A stretch of 64,000 nt of DNA from Oenanthe sinensis (GCA_028671895.1 CM053810.1:32467501-32531500), one strand, 5' to 3'; positions 1-10,352 are shown, counted from the stretch's first letter. Made by a program: numbers and translations. Notes: a model not told the origin generated them from the sequence alone.

Positions 1-72
1 AAATACATTTAGAAGCTTTAACAATTCATTAATGGAAGATTAATGGAGGTCCAAAGCTTGTTTAATCACCAC

Positions 73-77
73 GTATC
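73..77. repeat. Left target-site duplication of solo LTR X (gtatc)
   Basis: The 5 bp before the TG of the solo LTR match 1,621-1,625 just after its terminal CA. The uninterrupted site is visible at 29,795-29,815 in element H, which confirms insertion into the H-type LTR. Confidence 0.9.
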
Positions 78-1620
78 TGTTGGTGTAGGTGCCCTAGAGG
101 CAATACAATGTTTATTTTGATAAACCTTTATGTCAATTGATTATTCAATAAACATATTTATTATGACTTTAATTACTGCGATATATTTGTTAGCATAATA
201 AATGTCCTTAGAATCATGATACACATTGTATAGTTTAGTACATGACTTGAACTTGAGATTATATAATATATCATATTCTTAAATGTCCCTAGTCGAGTAT
301 TATTATTATAGGACAATAATAATACATAAATAGACTAGTATGTTGTTTGACAGATAACCACATCTCATTGGTTATAAGTATGGGGATACTAAAGTCAATA
401 CATAGGTACATGCAGGAGTACATGGTACTGGACAGACCCACAGTGAGATTCTTCATGTTTAATAAAGTCATAAGAAAGACTCACAGTGATAATGGTGTAA
501 TGATCCTCTGACTTGAGATCATTATATTTTTATACGAGGATTAATATACTTTGACTACATTAAAAGTTACCTTTGACCGGGTAATGATAAAAGTGGACAT
601 CGGGTATATCATGAGTCGTATGAGAAATATGAATGATAGATAAAGGATTTAACCCTCCTATAATTAGGAGAGATATTATTGGCCTCTTGATTGAGTGAGA
701 CTATAAAATGCATGGCCGTGCTCAAATAATGATTTGTTTTCATAGTCTACTCATGGATCAAGTAAACCCGGATTAAATGTTGAAGAGGATGACTAAATAC
801 ATGCCTCGAGTTTAATCTATAATATATATGGTTAAAAGGATTATATTACATGGAAACATTAATCACGAAAGGTTTTATCGAATCACGATTTAATTATTGT
901 TTAATTGGGTAGCAATGATGTATTACTAGATGCCGCTCATTGTTTATAATTTTATTGGAGAATAAAATTATTGCCAATTAAATAATAGCCTATAGGGTCA
1001 CACGCAAAGAGCACTTAGAGGAATAGTTAATTTAAATTATAGATTTAAATTAATTGATAATTATTTGAATTTTTATTATATTAATTAAGTGAGACTTAAT
1101 TAATTAAGATAATATAAATTCAAATTAGAATTGTATTTCTGCCCATAATAATTAAGTATGACTTAGTTATTAATTAAATAATAAAATTCGTTTTATTATT
1201 TTCCTAGACCTACATGGGTTAGGTTTTGCTGCTATGGGCCTGTTAACCAAACATTATAAATAGATAATGTAGGGTTAAGAGGCACAACACGTTTTGATAG
1301 AAAAACCCTAGAAGAGGCAGCAAAGAGGCAGGAAGACAATTCGAATTATCAAAGGTTTGCTAGTACATCCACTCCGTAATCAAGATCGTGAGACGCTCTT
1401 GAAGGTGCTCGTGTGGATACCATAGAGGTGTTTTCGAGAAGAAGACACAAGTCGTGATAGCAAGGATCTCCGTTGAGTTCGTGACATTCAAGATCGTAAT
1501 AGGTATGATTCGATTATCACCATAATCCGTCCAATCTTATACATGATCCTGCGTTAGGGTTCCGAAATTTTTCGTTATATTTACGTTTATCCGCTGCGTT
1601 TTATGCCTCGGAACCCAACA
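78..1620 (+). mobile_element. Solo LTR of a Ty1/copia family (X)
   Basis: The LTR starts TGTTGG and ends CCCAACA, is 1,543 bp long, and is flanked by gtatc on both sides. No primer site, polypurine tract or coding sequence adjoins it, so it is the product of recombination between the two LTRs of one element. It is related to the LTRs of D and H (shared words around the gccgtgctcaaat segment and the rule of a late TATA box), but its terminal 50 bp match the LTR end at 62,425-62,478, so F belongs to the same family. It sits in the left arm of the fold-back repeat and is therefore younger than it. Confidence 0.93.
1255..1263 (+). promoter_or_regulatory. TATA box of solo LTR X
   Basis: TATAAATAG lies about 360 bp before the LTR end, a typical place for the U3/R boundary in a 1.5-kb copia LTR. 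A solo LTR keeps this promoter, so transcription reading rightward into the flank is possible. Confidence 0.55.
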
Positions 1621-1625
1621 GTATC
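1621..1625. repeat. Right target-site duplication of solo LTR X (gtatc)
   Basis: Exact match to 73-77. Confidence 0.9.
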
Positions 1626-2432
1626 CCGCTCTCGCGATCTACGCTCTACGGTATCCACACGAACACTTTTCATGAAGGATTGATGTGTACTAGCACCCGA
1701 AAACTTCTTCTCTCTCTATCTTCCTCCTCTCTCAGAGCGGCTAGGGTTTTTGTAAAATCTCTATCTTATTAAATCATCCCATAAAGAGATTATATAGAGA
1801 GAGGAATAAGTTTTCTAATTATAATCCAATTATAATTAAAACTAATCCAAAATTCTAAATTATTTAATTAAGTCTCACTTAATTAATTAATTATTAATTT
1901 TGGAATTAGTTTAAGTAATTCATTTATTCTATTTATATAATTAATTAATTACTTAAACTAATTCCAAAATTAAGAATTAATTAATTAAGTGAGACTTAAT
2001 TAAATAATTTAGAATTTTGGATTAGTTTTAATTATAATTGGATTATAATTAGAAAACTTATTTCTCTCTCTATATAATCTCTTTATGGGCTGATTTAATA
2101 AGATAGAGATTTTACAAAAACCCTAGCCGCTCTGAGAGAGGAGGAAGATAGAGAGAGAAGAAGTTTTCGGGTGCTAGTACACATCAATCCTTCATGAAAA
2201 GTGTTCGTGTGGATACCGTAGAGCGTAGATCGCGAGAGCGGGATACGTGGTGATTAAACAAGCTTTGGACCTCCATTAATCTTCCATTAATGAATTGTTA
2301 AAGCTTCTAAAGGTATTTATTCTTTATCTCCGAATTAAATCTTTTGTTTTCGCATGGATCCTGCGGAGGGTTTCGCTATTTTGATTTATTTTTCGCGTTT
2401 ATTCTGCTGCGTTTGTGTCACGAAACCCTTCA

Positions 2433-3516
2433 TTAACAACATGTGAAATACCCCTTTCTTCAGCACTTTTTCTGAACGGGGTGATGTTGCTTGCCTTTCC
2501 TATAGATTTATTGTACTCAAAACCTATTCCAACTTTTCTTTTTATCTCCTGTTGGTCAATTAAGTCTTTTACAATGTAGGAAGAATTCTTATAGGCTAAA
2601 CACTTCTTATTTTCTTCCTCAATCTGATTTCTGAGATAGGTTTCAACTTTAACATAACAACTGACTCTGTTGACTTGAAAAGCTAAGTCCTCAGTCAACT
2701 TGTCATTTTTTTCTTTTTAACAATTTTAAAATATCATTCTCATTAGTTAAAACTTTGTTTTTGAGAATTAGTATCTTAACTCTGTCTCTTGTATCATCTA
2801 GTTATTTACCTAGTAATTTAAGCATTTTAGGGCAAGAGGGATTTACATCTATTCCTCCTTACCGAATGGGAGACAGTGATTCTTCGAATGAAGCCATAAG
2901 AGCAAGATTTCCTAGCTCTTCCTCATCATCATTGTCTGAGTCATCCCAGCTTTTTCCCTCTGCTAGATAAGAATTGCCTTGATACTTTTTCACAAGTGCA
3001 TCATACTTTTCTTTCAGGTCTTCATAAGAGTCTCTCTTCTTCCCTTGCTTCGGCTTCTTACATTCAGTTGCAAAGTGACCTAGCTCATTACTGTTGAAGC
3101 AACGGAACTTGCTTCTATCAATTAAGTCAGTCTTACATTCAGTTGCAAAGTGACCTCCTCTCTGGAACCTTCCAAAATTAAGTTTAACTTTGTAGGAGAA
3201 GTTCCTTCAAAATCTCATGTTGCCAAACCTCCTGGAAACCATAACTAGAAAGTCATCTTCCAGCTATTCCAGTTCTTTCAAAGAGTAGAACTCACCATCT
3301 TCTTGTTTATCTGAAGTATGTCCAAATTCTGGAACCACATACTCCATTGAACTATTTGAAAGTACAACAGCCTTCACTTCCTTTTTATCTAGTGCTTCCG
3401 CTATCAGTGCTTTAGAAGAACTCAGAACATTACATATTCCTTACATTTCTGTGGTTTGGATATGTTCCAATTCATAGGTCTTCAATACTCCGTAGAGTCT
3501 TTCTAGGGTTACCTCT
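2433..3516 (-). pseudogene. gag: Copia gag, C-terminal part (element B)
   Basis: Read on the minus strand from 3,516 to 2,433 this is the second half of a copia Gag, the nucleocapsid precursor that packages element RNA in cytoplasmic particles. It begins with the family motif LYGVLKTYELE (near 3,500-3,465), has a zinc-knuckle region near 3,150-3,050 ending GHFATEC, then an acidic linker. It closes with an open stretch (2,698-2,433) carrying IDQQEIKRKVGIGFEYNKS, typical of the Gag-protease spacer. Stops and frameshifts are scattered through it. The knuckle segment occurs twice and its second cysteine reads serine in one copy. The first half of the same gene is at 24,582-24,005; element A separates them. 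The left end is cut at 2,433 by the fold-back LTR. Confidence 0.8.
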
Positions 3517-4643
3517 TGTTAGAAATCTACATGTAATTTTATGATAACTTTAAACTTAGAATCATAGAAATTTTAATTGATGTAACTGATCAATTGATAA
3601 GAAAATTATAAATATCAATTGATCAAGAAACCAGTTATCAGTTGAAATGTTTATGTTAATCAACTGATAAATTGGATTGTAGCATAGGTGTACTTGGTCT
3701 ATTTCAATCGATAAGGTGTAAGTCAATTGATATTATTCTCATCAATTGATGTTAGAGTCGATTGATATAAGTCATCAACTGATGTATAACTTAGACTGTC
3801 AAATTGTAATTATTTGAAGGCAGAAATCTATACAAGTGAAGGATGATTAGTTGGTATTGAAGCATCAATAGATAGAAGATCAATTGAAGAAACCAAATCA
3901 AGCATTGAAGAGCATCAACTGATGTGAAGATCCATCGAATGATATATCGATTGATAACATCTATCAATCGAAGAATCATCTTTTATCAATCGATGGATCC
4001 AAAGATCAATCGAAGAGCAATACCAGTTGATGGATAAAAGGAAGGATCAATTTATATGTTTAACAACAAATTATCAATTGAGTGAGACAATACAAGTTGA
4101 CAGACAAAAGCATACCTATGGAAGACAGTCTATGATGACTGTGAATACTCAAGTTGAAGCTGTCTTTCTAAGTCTGAAGACTTTTTCGAAAATGGAAAAA
4201 GGCAAACAGGAAAGATAGATCAGAAACAATCCTAATTTAGATTAATTATTTTATACTATTTCTAGGTATTGTAAACACACTTTTAGTATATAATCAATGT
4301 GGTAGCATTGTTAGAAAAATATACAAGTTAGACAATATCTCTTGAATCAATTGTTCAGCCTTAGAGCACTTTGTAAGAACAGTTGGTTTATTTTCTAACC
4401 TTGTAAAAACGAAGCTAGGTTTTTATTAACTTAGGAACATTGAACAAAAATATACACTGATGGAAAAATCAATCCATCAGTAATTTTAAAATCTCTCTAT
4501 TCAATATATTTTCAGTCTTATTTCTGTTTATACATATTCTCTCTATAACACTCAAACATCAAGAACAAAGATTAAAACAACAAACAGTTTTGATATTTAT
4601 ATTCAACCCACTACAAATATTGACATTGTTGTAAGAAATAACA
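3517..4643 (+). repeat. 5' LTR of element A
   Basis: Starts TGTTAG and ends AATAACA directly before the primer-site remnant. It aligns along its length with 22,832-24,004 and more distantly with the 5' LTR of C. The first 550 bp are crowded with near-palindromic words such as TCAATTGAT, TCGATGGAT and TCAACTGAT. The TATA-like TATATAA at 4,287-4,293 follows that cluster. Inner differences from the 3' copy include many substitutions and small indels, so the element is old. Confidence 0.9.
4287..4293 (+). promoter_or_regulatory. Probable TATA box of the A 5' LTR
   Basis: TATATAA, followed by a segment (gtggtagcattg) conserved at the same place in the 3' LTR after TATATAAA at 23,646-23,653. The A and C families share the following tagcatt word. 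Confidence 0.5.
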
Positions 4644-5005
4644 ATTGGTATCATGGTTTAGCAAGAAGCAAAATTCAGTGTCTACATCTACTACAGAGGC
4701 TGAATATATTGCAGCTGGAAGTTAATTTGCACAGGTGTTATGGATGAGGAATCGACATGAACAAGATTTCTATTTTCTGTGATAACACAAGTGCCATTGC
4801 AATAACAGAAAATCATGTGCAACATTCCAGAACCAAGCACATTGACATAGGGTATCACTTCATTAGGGAACATGTAATGAATGGTACAGTTGAATTACAT
4901 TTTGTCCCTAGTGAAAGACAACTTGCAGACATTTTTACCAAACCGTTAGATGAATCTACTTTCAATAGATTGATCTGTGATTTAGGTATGCTTAACTATG
5001 TCTAA
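4644..5005 (+). pseudogene. pol: Primer-site remnant fused to copia RNase H tail (element A)
   Basis: The tRNA-Met primer site begins as attggtatca and then jumps directly into RNase H coding sequence (WFSKKQ at 4,654). Three bases, tca, are shared by both parents of the junction. What follows is the C-terminal half of copia RNase H, which degrades the RNA strand of the RNA-DNA hybrid: TEAEYIAAGS, then DNTSAIAI, SRTKHIDI, FIREH and LADIFTKPLDE, ending at 5,005. One frameshift lies near 4,750. The homologous full segment in C is 42,917-43,230. This fragment cannot encode a working enzyme. Confidence 0.85.
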
Positions 5006-5029
5006 TCTATTAAATGTCTGACAAGTTAT

Positions 5030-5420
5030 AATATTTTTTTAAACCATTGACTAAGTTAATCTATTGATTTTTACATAATTCATTGATAAACATTTTATAT
5101 ATCAATGGATATTAGTAGCTATTGATAGATAAATATATCAATTGATGATATATTTATTTATCGATGGATAGTTGTAGCTGTCAACAGATAAATATATCAG
5201 TTGGTGATATACTTATCGATTGATAGTCCTACATGTCGATGAATAAGTTTGTTATCAGTTGATGACCTGGAATATAAGGGGTCCATGTCATCAATCGACA
5301 TGTACAAATACTAGTTGTTGATTACTTATTTTATCAATTGATTGATACATACATCACTGTATGTATAACAGTCGATTGCCAAAATTGGTAATTTGTACTT
5401 TTCATTTCTCTTCTAACGGT
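5030..5420 (+). promoter_or_regulatory. Array of near-palindromic TCRAYKGAT-like words before the internal promoter of A
   Basis: About a dozen copies of words such as TCAATTGAT, TCGATGGAT, TCGATTGAT, TCAGTTGAT and TCAATCGA lie in non-coding sequence between RNase H and the internal TATA box. The same words fill the U3 part of the LTR and recur at 43,290-43,560 in C. Enhancer or repressor sites are a plausible reading; no binding factor can be named from sequence. Confidence 0.5.
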
Positions 5421-5467
5421 CGATTAAGTTCTATTTTAAGTAAGAAATTGATTGGGAACTCAGTAAA

Positions 5468-5508
5468 TATAAATAGTGAGATTAAAACATCTTTTAATTC
5501 TTACTTGC
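5468..5508 (+). promoter_or_regulatory. Putative internal promoter of the post-pol ORF (element A)
   Basis: TATAAATAG at 5,468-5,476 is followed 32 bp later by CTTACTTGC (5,500-5,508) and then a long pyrimidine run (5,520-5,555), a layout like a plant core promoter with TATA box, initiator and Y patch. The post-pol ORF starts at 5,665. The same arrangement recurs in C at 43,664-43,703. Confidence 0.6.
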
Positions 5509-5664
5509 AAATTTACTAACGATTTCTCTATCTCTTTCTCTCTCTCAATCTACGAACTCAATCTCTCTTGCTAAGTTCCCTAATTCACTAATCGTTTATT
5601 ATTATTCTTACTTCAATACTAACAAGTTTTTTAATTAGCATTTCTCTACATCAAAAACACGAAA

Positions 5665-6606
5665 ATGGCATCATCAAAGAAAGTCTCGGAATCAGGATTC
5701 TATTACGGGCTCAACAACTTTGTCGCTTGCACTATGGTGGAGGAAGCCCCAACAGAATTTCATCCACTAATGGAATTCCTCAACAGTTCAAAAGTCTCAA
5801 AGGCCCTCTCAGAAGCACCAAAAATAGTATGCAACCTAGTTGATAAATTCTGGACAACTGCAGAGTTAACAGATGTTTTTTCTTCCATTTTCTTTAGTTT
5901 CAAAGGAAAAAGGTATATTCTAACCACTGTGGTTTTGGGTGAGTGTTTAAATATTCCTACAAATAATACTGAAAATACACCCACTGACACAGAAATTAGA
6001 ACCATGCTTAGGGAAATCAATTACACTACTCCTGATACTAGTTTAGGTGGTATAGTCAGGAAAAATCTAAGAAAAGAATGGTCATACTTCTTTGATGCTA
6101 TAATAAAATGTTTCTCAGGTAAAGTTAGTAATTTTAATGCAATAATTACTAGAATACAACAAGTAGGTTATAGCATCTTGTATGATAGATATCACAACTT
6201 AGGAAGCCTATTACTTAATGAAATATCTGTTAAATTGGGAAATAAGATTAATAGGTCTAATCATATTTACTATGCTAGATTTATTATGATTATTATTAAC
6301 CATTTTGTCAAGGATATTGAGATAGACAGAAGCACAGAAGCCCTGGATTGTCGGGTACAAAACAAAAGGGTCTTTAAAGACTTGGTAAGGATCAATCTTC
6401 ACAGCAATTTGGAATTGATCTATCCCCCTTTTGTTCAGGTATTTATCTCTACTTTAAACTCTTCCCAGCCTCAATCTTCTTTACCTTCTGTGGCTATGGA
6501 GGGTGGTAGCAATGACCTCAACCCTCCTACCCAAGCCACACAACTCATCTCAAAATCCAAATCTAAGAAGCCAACCTCAAAGGTTCCCAAAACCCTGTTG
6601 TTGTAA
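5665..6606 (+). CDS. Post-pol (env-like position) ORF, N-terminal domain, element A
   Basis: An intact 313-codon frame begins at an ATG in good context. It aligns with the ORF of C at 43,793 over about 250 residues, with roughly half the positions identical by eye. Shared blocks are FHPLM, SKALSEAP, VRKNLRKE, SYFFDAII and KRVFKDLVRINLH. No signal peptide or membrane segment is apparent in this part, so calling it an envelope protein rests only on position: Sireviruses carry an extra ORF between RNase H and the 3' LTR. The C-terminal 50 residues become Ser/Pro/Lys-rich before a stop at 6,604. Homologous coding sequence continues downstream in pieces to 22,651, so the stop is probably a truncating mutation. 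Its function is unknown. Confidence 0.7.
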   Translation: MASSKKVSESGFYYGLNNFVACTMVEEAPTEFHPLMEFLNSSKVSKALSEAPKIVCNLVDKFWTTAELTDVFSSIFFSFKGKRYILTTVVLGECLNIPTNNTENTPTDTEIRTMLREINYTTPDTSLGGIVRKNLRKEWSYFFDAIIKCFSGKVSNFNAIITRIQQVGYSILYDRYHNLGSLLLNEISVKLGNKINRSNHIYYARFIMIIINHFVKDIEIDRSTEALDCRVQNKRVFKDLVRINLHSNLELIYPPFVQVFISTLNSSQPQSSLPSVAMEGGSNDLNPPTQATQLISKSKSKKPTSKVPKTLLL

Positions 6607-7879
6607 ACACAAAGAAAAGAAAAACACATATCTTGGTAGATAGACTAGACAAGGATGTAGGTGGTGAGGGAACTGGGGAACATCAAAGAACCCAAAAAAC
6701 AAGGAGTGTGAGGGTGTGCAACCCAAACCAAGCCACTCCATAGTCTCTCAAAAGACTACGGATGTTAATAAGAAACATACCATATTCCTATTAACATCTT
6801 CTCAAAAGGATGACAATATTGAAAAGAGCCCACAACCAAGGGCACATAACCAAATTGGGGACACATAAGCCAAAACACCAAAATCATATGAAAGGAGGAA
6901 GAAGAAAGTCACCTCTGCACATGGGGAACCACACACTGCAAAATCATGGAAACTGTGATGGAGCCTTCTCAAAGTCAGTTTGATGCATCTCATGTAAATG
7001 ATGATATGCAGTCCCATTCACTCTGAATTCCTATCCCTTCTATTCTTTTTTCCCCTCTTCACCAAATTTCTTCAGAAAATGTTCTGATAGATAATCAGGC
7101 ATTTTTAAATTCTCCTTCTTTGTTATTCAAGGAGAAGCCAACACTTTCTCCTGAATTTTCTTCCCAGGAAATTCAGGATTCCATCTCTCATGTTATCTCA
7201 AATATCACTTCTCAAATCATAACCTCAACTGTTTCTACTCCATCAATTGATGTTTCCTCATTAATTGATATTCGACCATCGACTGATAATCCATCGATTG
7301 ATACTCAAGATCAATCGATGGATATCCCAAACACCTCAACTGATATTCTCAATACATCAATTGATGCACAATCAATTGATGTTGCACAAACACTCTTAGG
7401 ATTAAGTGAGTTGAGTGAGAGGCAGGATTGTAACCTGGCAAAAGGAGAGGGAGTGAGTGAGATCATTCCTATTTATTCCAGGAATGTGAGTGAAACACAT
7501 GAGGGCCCCACCTTAGAAGGTGCACAAGGTATGAGTGAGGGAGAGGTGAGGTTCTAGGATGAGATCATGATGCAAAATAGAGAGATGAGTGAGAGAGATA
7601 AAACAAATCTTTTATATGTACAAGAGTTGGAGATTGAATTAATGTGAGAGGAGGAAGGAGTAAAGAAGAAAGGGGGAGTCCCTAATGCAGAAACAAGTGG
7701 GAGTAGGATTGATAAAGAAAATGAAGATGCAGAGGGTGATGCTGGAGAATTGGATCCAAGTAACTTCATTCATCTTGATCCAAGATATCAGGATTTAGCT
7801 ACTTCCTCCAATAAAAATGCAGAATAAATTCTAGGAATTGATCACACTGAGCAAAGGACTAGGAATCTGAAGGAAAGTA
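6607..7879 (+). pseudogene. Post-pol ORF, middle low-complexity linker (element A)
   Basis: Broken frames. The clearest is 7,120-7,557 (145 codons), Ser/Thr/Ile/Asp-rich with repeated SID, STD and SMD triplets at 7,240-7,385, followed by a conserved block (TLLGLSEL, then AKGEGVSE). C has the matching linker at 45,337-45,747 with TLLGLSG and LAKGV. The tripeptides are exactly what the nucleotide word TCRAYKGAT encodes in this frame. From 6,607 to 7,119 only Lys/Ser-rich decayed coding sequence is visible. Confidence 0.6.
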
Positions 7880-8532
7880 TTGCCAACAGATACATATTAT
7901 ATAGCACTTGAAAAGTTAGAAGATGATTCTGATAAAGAGCCATGGATGAGTACCATTGATGGTTCTTTAGAAGCTGTTGAAACTGAGATTCTTTGTCAAT
8001 ATAGGAGAGCAATGGTGGAAGTAGAACTTGAAGATCCCATTCAAAGGAGAATTGTCAATTGTATGAAGGAGTCATTAAAAGTTCAAAAGATCATAGTAAT
8101 AGGAGTGAAGAGAAAATTAGAAATTATCAAGGGATCTATCACTTCTAACAAGGACACATTGGAAAGAAGGTTGAATGAGAAGCTTCCAATGAATACTATG
8201 GCTCAAATAAAGGACAAGTTTTTTAAAGAATCCAAGATTTTTGTAACCTTGGAAACCAGAGTAGGGTCTCTAGAAAAGAAGATGGATGACATAATAAATG
8301 GTCAAGCTCTACATGCTTCCATTCTTCAAAAGTTTCTTGACAGAATGCCACAACCTCCTCAAATTGATGATAACAAAAAGGGGAAGAATGCTAAGAAGAA
8401 GGATGGTAATGGTGATGTCAAAGGCAGTGGTGGTGTTGGTGCTGGTACAATAAGTGGCATTGGTGGTATTGCAACAAAAGGGGTTACTAAAAATGGGAGC
8501 AACAGGAATAGACAATCTTCAAAGTCATCTAA
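7880..8532 (+). pseudogene. Post-pol ORF, coiled-coil part before the G insertion (element A)
   Basis: The frame opening at 7,880 matches 46,167-46,646 of C: both have a block of form AMVEVELEDPIQRRI / SMAEVNTEDPVHRRI, then LKVQK, then a heptad-rich helix and a LEKRV-type segment. It then becomes Gly/Asn/Lys-rich. G inserted at 8,532. Removing G and one copy of the 5-bp duplication leaves the same frame open at 21,511, so the coiled-coil region ran through this point. Residues read after 8,532 in this frame belong to the LTR of G. Confidence 0.65.
8528..8532. repeat. Left target-site duplication of G (tctaa)
   Basis: Matches 21,506-21,510 exactly. Confidence 0.92.
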
Positions 8533-10352
8533 TGTTGGATCCCGAAGTATCGTAGAAGGGGGGTTGAATACGATACTCACAATAATTGGAATTCTTTTCG
8601 TGAATTTGCAGATAAATAAATTATTGCTTCAGAGTGGGTTTGGTCATTTCTAGTGTTTAGGTGACTGCCTACTAATTTTCTGTGTTTATGAATAAACATT
8701 AAAGTTCTAGAAAATTAGCAAGTAATTAAATGAGACAAGTTTCCGGGAATATATCTTTCGTATATAAACCCAGAGGGGTGCTACACCCAGTTAAAAATAT
8801 AACTGGCTTTCAAAGAACAATTTAGTTCTTTGCTACTAACACAAAAATATAGGGCTCAGTTCCTATACAAATAAATCTAAATTAGTACAAGGAAAAACTG
8901 AGTCCGTAGGGAGTGATATCTAGGAGCCCTGAGCATTTTTCGTTTAAGAACCGGGTCCTAATATCTGACCAGGAGCAAGGTATGGGTGTGTATAAAATGT
9001 ATCTTCTTGCTCCGGCCATGGCAGTAGCTCTCTACATTTTTGTGTTGTTGGAGAATACGACTCTTCAATTTAATTGGTGTAGGCTTTAAATCAAATAAAG
9101 TTGACTGCTTGAATTTGATTGGCTGAGGGATGAGTGGGTCCAAGAAATATATGTTGCGCCTGAATATTTTGTGGCGCCTTAATTCTTTGTTGCGCTTGTA
9201 GAGTGAATCCCCTATGGAAATTAAAGTGGCGCCATTTACTTAGAATTTGCTGAATCCATTTTTTTGTTGCGCCTACACAAGGGGACACCCTGTGTAGGCG
9301 CCATTAAAGTCTGAAATGAATTGTGATGTTTGTGAAGTTTGTGGCGCGTGTAATACTTTGTGGCGCTTCACTATTCACATGGTCAAAGTGCAGTTTGGTC
9401 ACTGCACTTCGACCTCCTTCTCATTCCTTGATTGATACCAACTTCCATTTCTTGTATCAAAGTCTTGCCACATTACACCCTGTACCTTGAGCTGTTTCTG
9501 TTCTTCGACTGTAGTTCAGAAACTTTCACTTTTCGTACCAAGGTTGTGACACTTTGCACCCTGCACCCTTTGAGCTATTTAGTTGTTTAGCTGTTTAGCT
9601 GTTTGGCTGTAGCCTTTACAAATCACTTTTTCGTACTTTAATAAATAATCGTTCTTTCCAAGTACGTTCTTCAACTTAACAATTCTTCTGTAGTTAATAC
9701 TCAGATTCCTTTCACAAACTGTTGACGCCTAGTGCAACTAGTCTGGTTCACAGACGACTAACTTTGATCCAGGTCTTCGTATTATAGCTTTACTTGCATT
9801 GTTAAGTTTGCAGCAACTTCATTGCTTCGAACACTGACTGTCAATAAACACTGTAACTTCACTAGAATCTTTTCTTATACTTAGACAACATCTCCATTAT
9901 TACTACAATCTTGAATACTTCATTCTTTGTTCTTCACTGACGCTTGAACATTTAAATGAACTTCTTTCAGTGACTATAACTCCAAGACTGCAGTTGTCTT
10001 CTTTAACCTTTGTCTTCACCTTTCTAGATTCCTATGCTTCAAATACTGTCTATCTTCAATCAATGCTTTTACACTGAAATCTTCTTGTGGCACTTCTATA
10101 CTGAATCTTTAACACTTCTGAAACCCTGAAAGTCTTTAACCATTATTCTTCACTGAGGCATGAACATATTAATGAACTTCTTTCAGTGACCTGTAGTAGA
10201 CTTCAAAACTTCTTCTAATGTCTTGATTCACTGTATTTGCCTTGTCTTCATTTTTTCCTAATTTCTGTGTAGGCGTAGTATTATTTACCTGTCATGTTCT
10301 AATGTTGAGTTATCACGATTACTATTTATACAGCTTCGTAATCTCACCAACA
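8533..10352 (-). repeat. Left LTR (3' LTR) of G
   Basis: 1,820 bp, TGTTGGAT to ACCAACA. Homologous to 19,659-21,505, which is 27 bp longer mainly through extra copies of an agctgttt-like word (9,570-9,610 against 20,700-20,765). Carries the GGCGCC-word cluster at 9,145-9,370. A TATAAATAG word on the minus strand (10,322-10,330) lies only 22 bp from the LTR start, which would leave almost no U3 if it is the promoter. Confidence 0.92.
9145..9370. repeat. Cluster of KTGGCGCC-like words and a hairpin in the G LTR
   Basis: Eight words of the type gtggcgcc, ttgcgcct or taggcgcc lie in about 220 bp of otherwise AT-rich DNA. Two of them flank a stem of cctacaca and tgtgtagg (9,270-9,298). The same cluster is at 20,277-20,500 in the other LTR and, with different spacing, at 18,995-19,165 in the leader. 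Confidence 0.75.

Larger units (their letters stand above)
1..2432. repeat. Inverted-repeat (fold-back) LTR of the D/H copia family, split by a solo LTR
   Basis: Bases 1-77 plus 1,621-1,920 are repeated in reverse complement at 1,947-2,320, with a short centre at 1,921-1,946. The right arm runs on to 2,432, where it ends in the LTR terminus of the H family (compare 29,616 onward, read in reverse). The left arm is collinear with H up to about 1,946 and then switches to the opposite strand. Its outer end lies just left of the window. Each arm carries a TATATAATC box (1,788-1,796 minus; 2,071-2,079 plus), so the two half-LTRs point outward. The right flank is minus-strand copia gag (element B), not a primer site, so this looks like an inserted inverted LTR dimer rather than a normal element end. 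Confidence 0.85.

Noticed and set aside
1921..1946. TATAAATAG on the minus strand at 1,929-1,937, in the centre of the fold-back, as start of R, which would make the arms R-U5 strong-stop DNA
   Set aside because: Alignment of X, D and H places the likely TATA box further in, at TATATAATC (1,788-1,796 and 2,071-2,079), so the arms extend well beyond R.
8533..8653. C-terminal extension of the post-pol frame after 8,532
   Set aside because: Translation of the LTR of G; the similar peptide at 19,576-19,779 comes from the other LTR.
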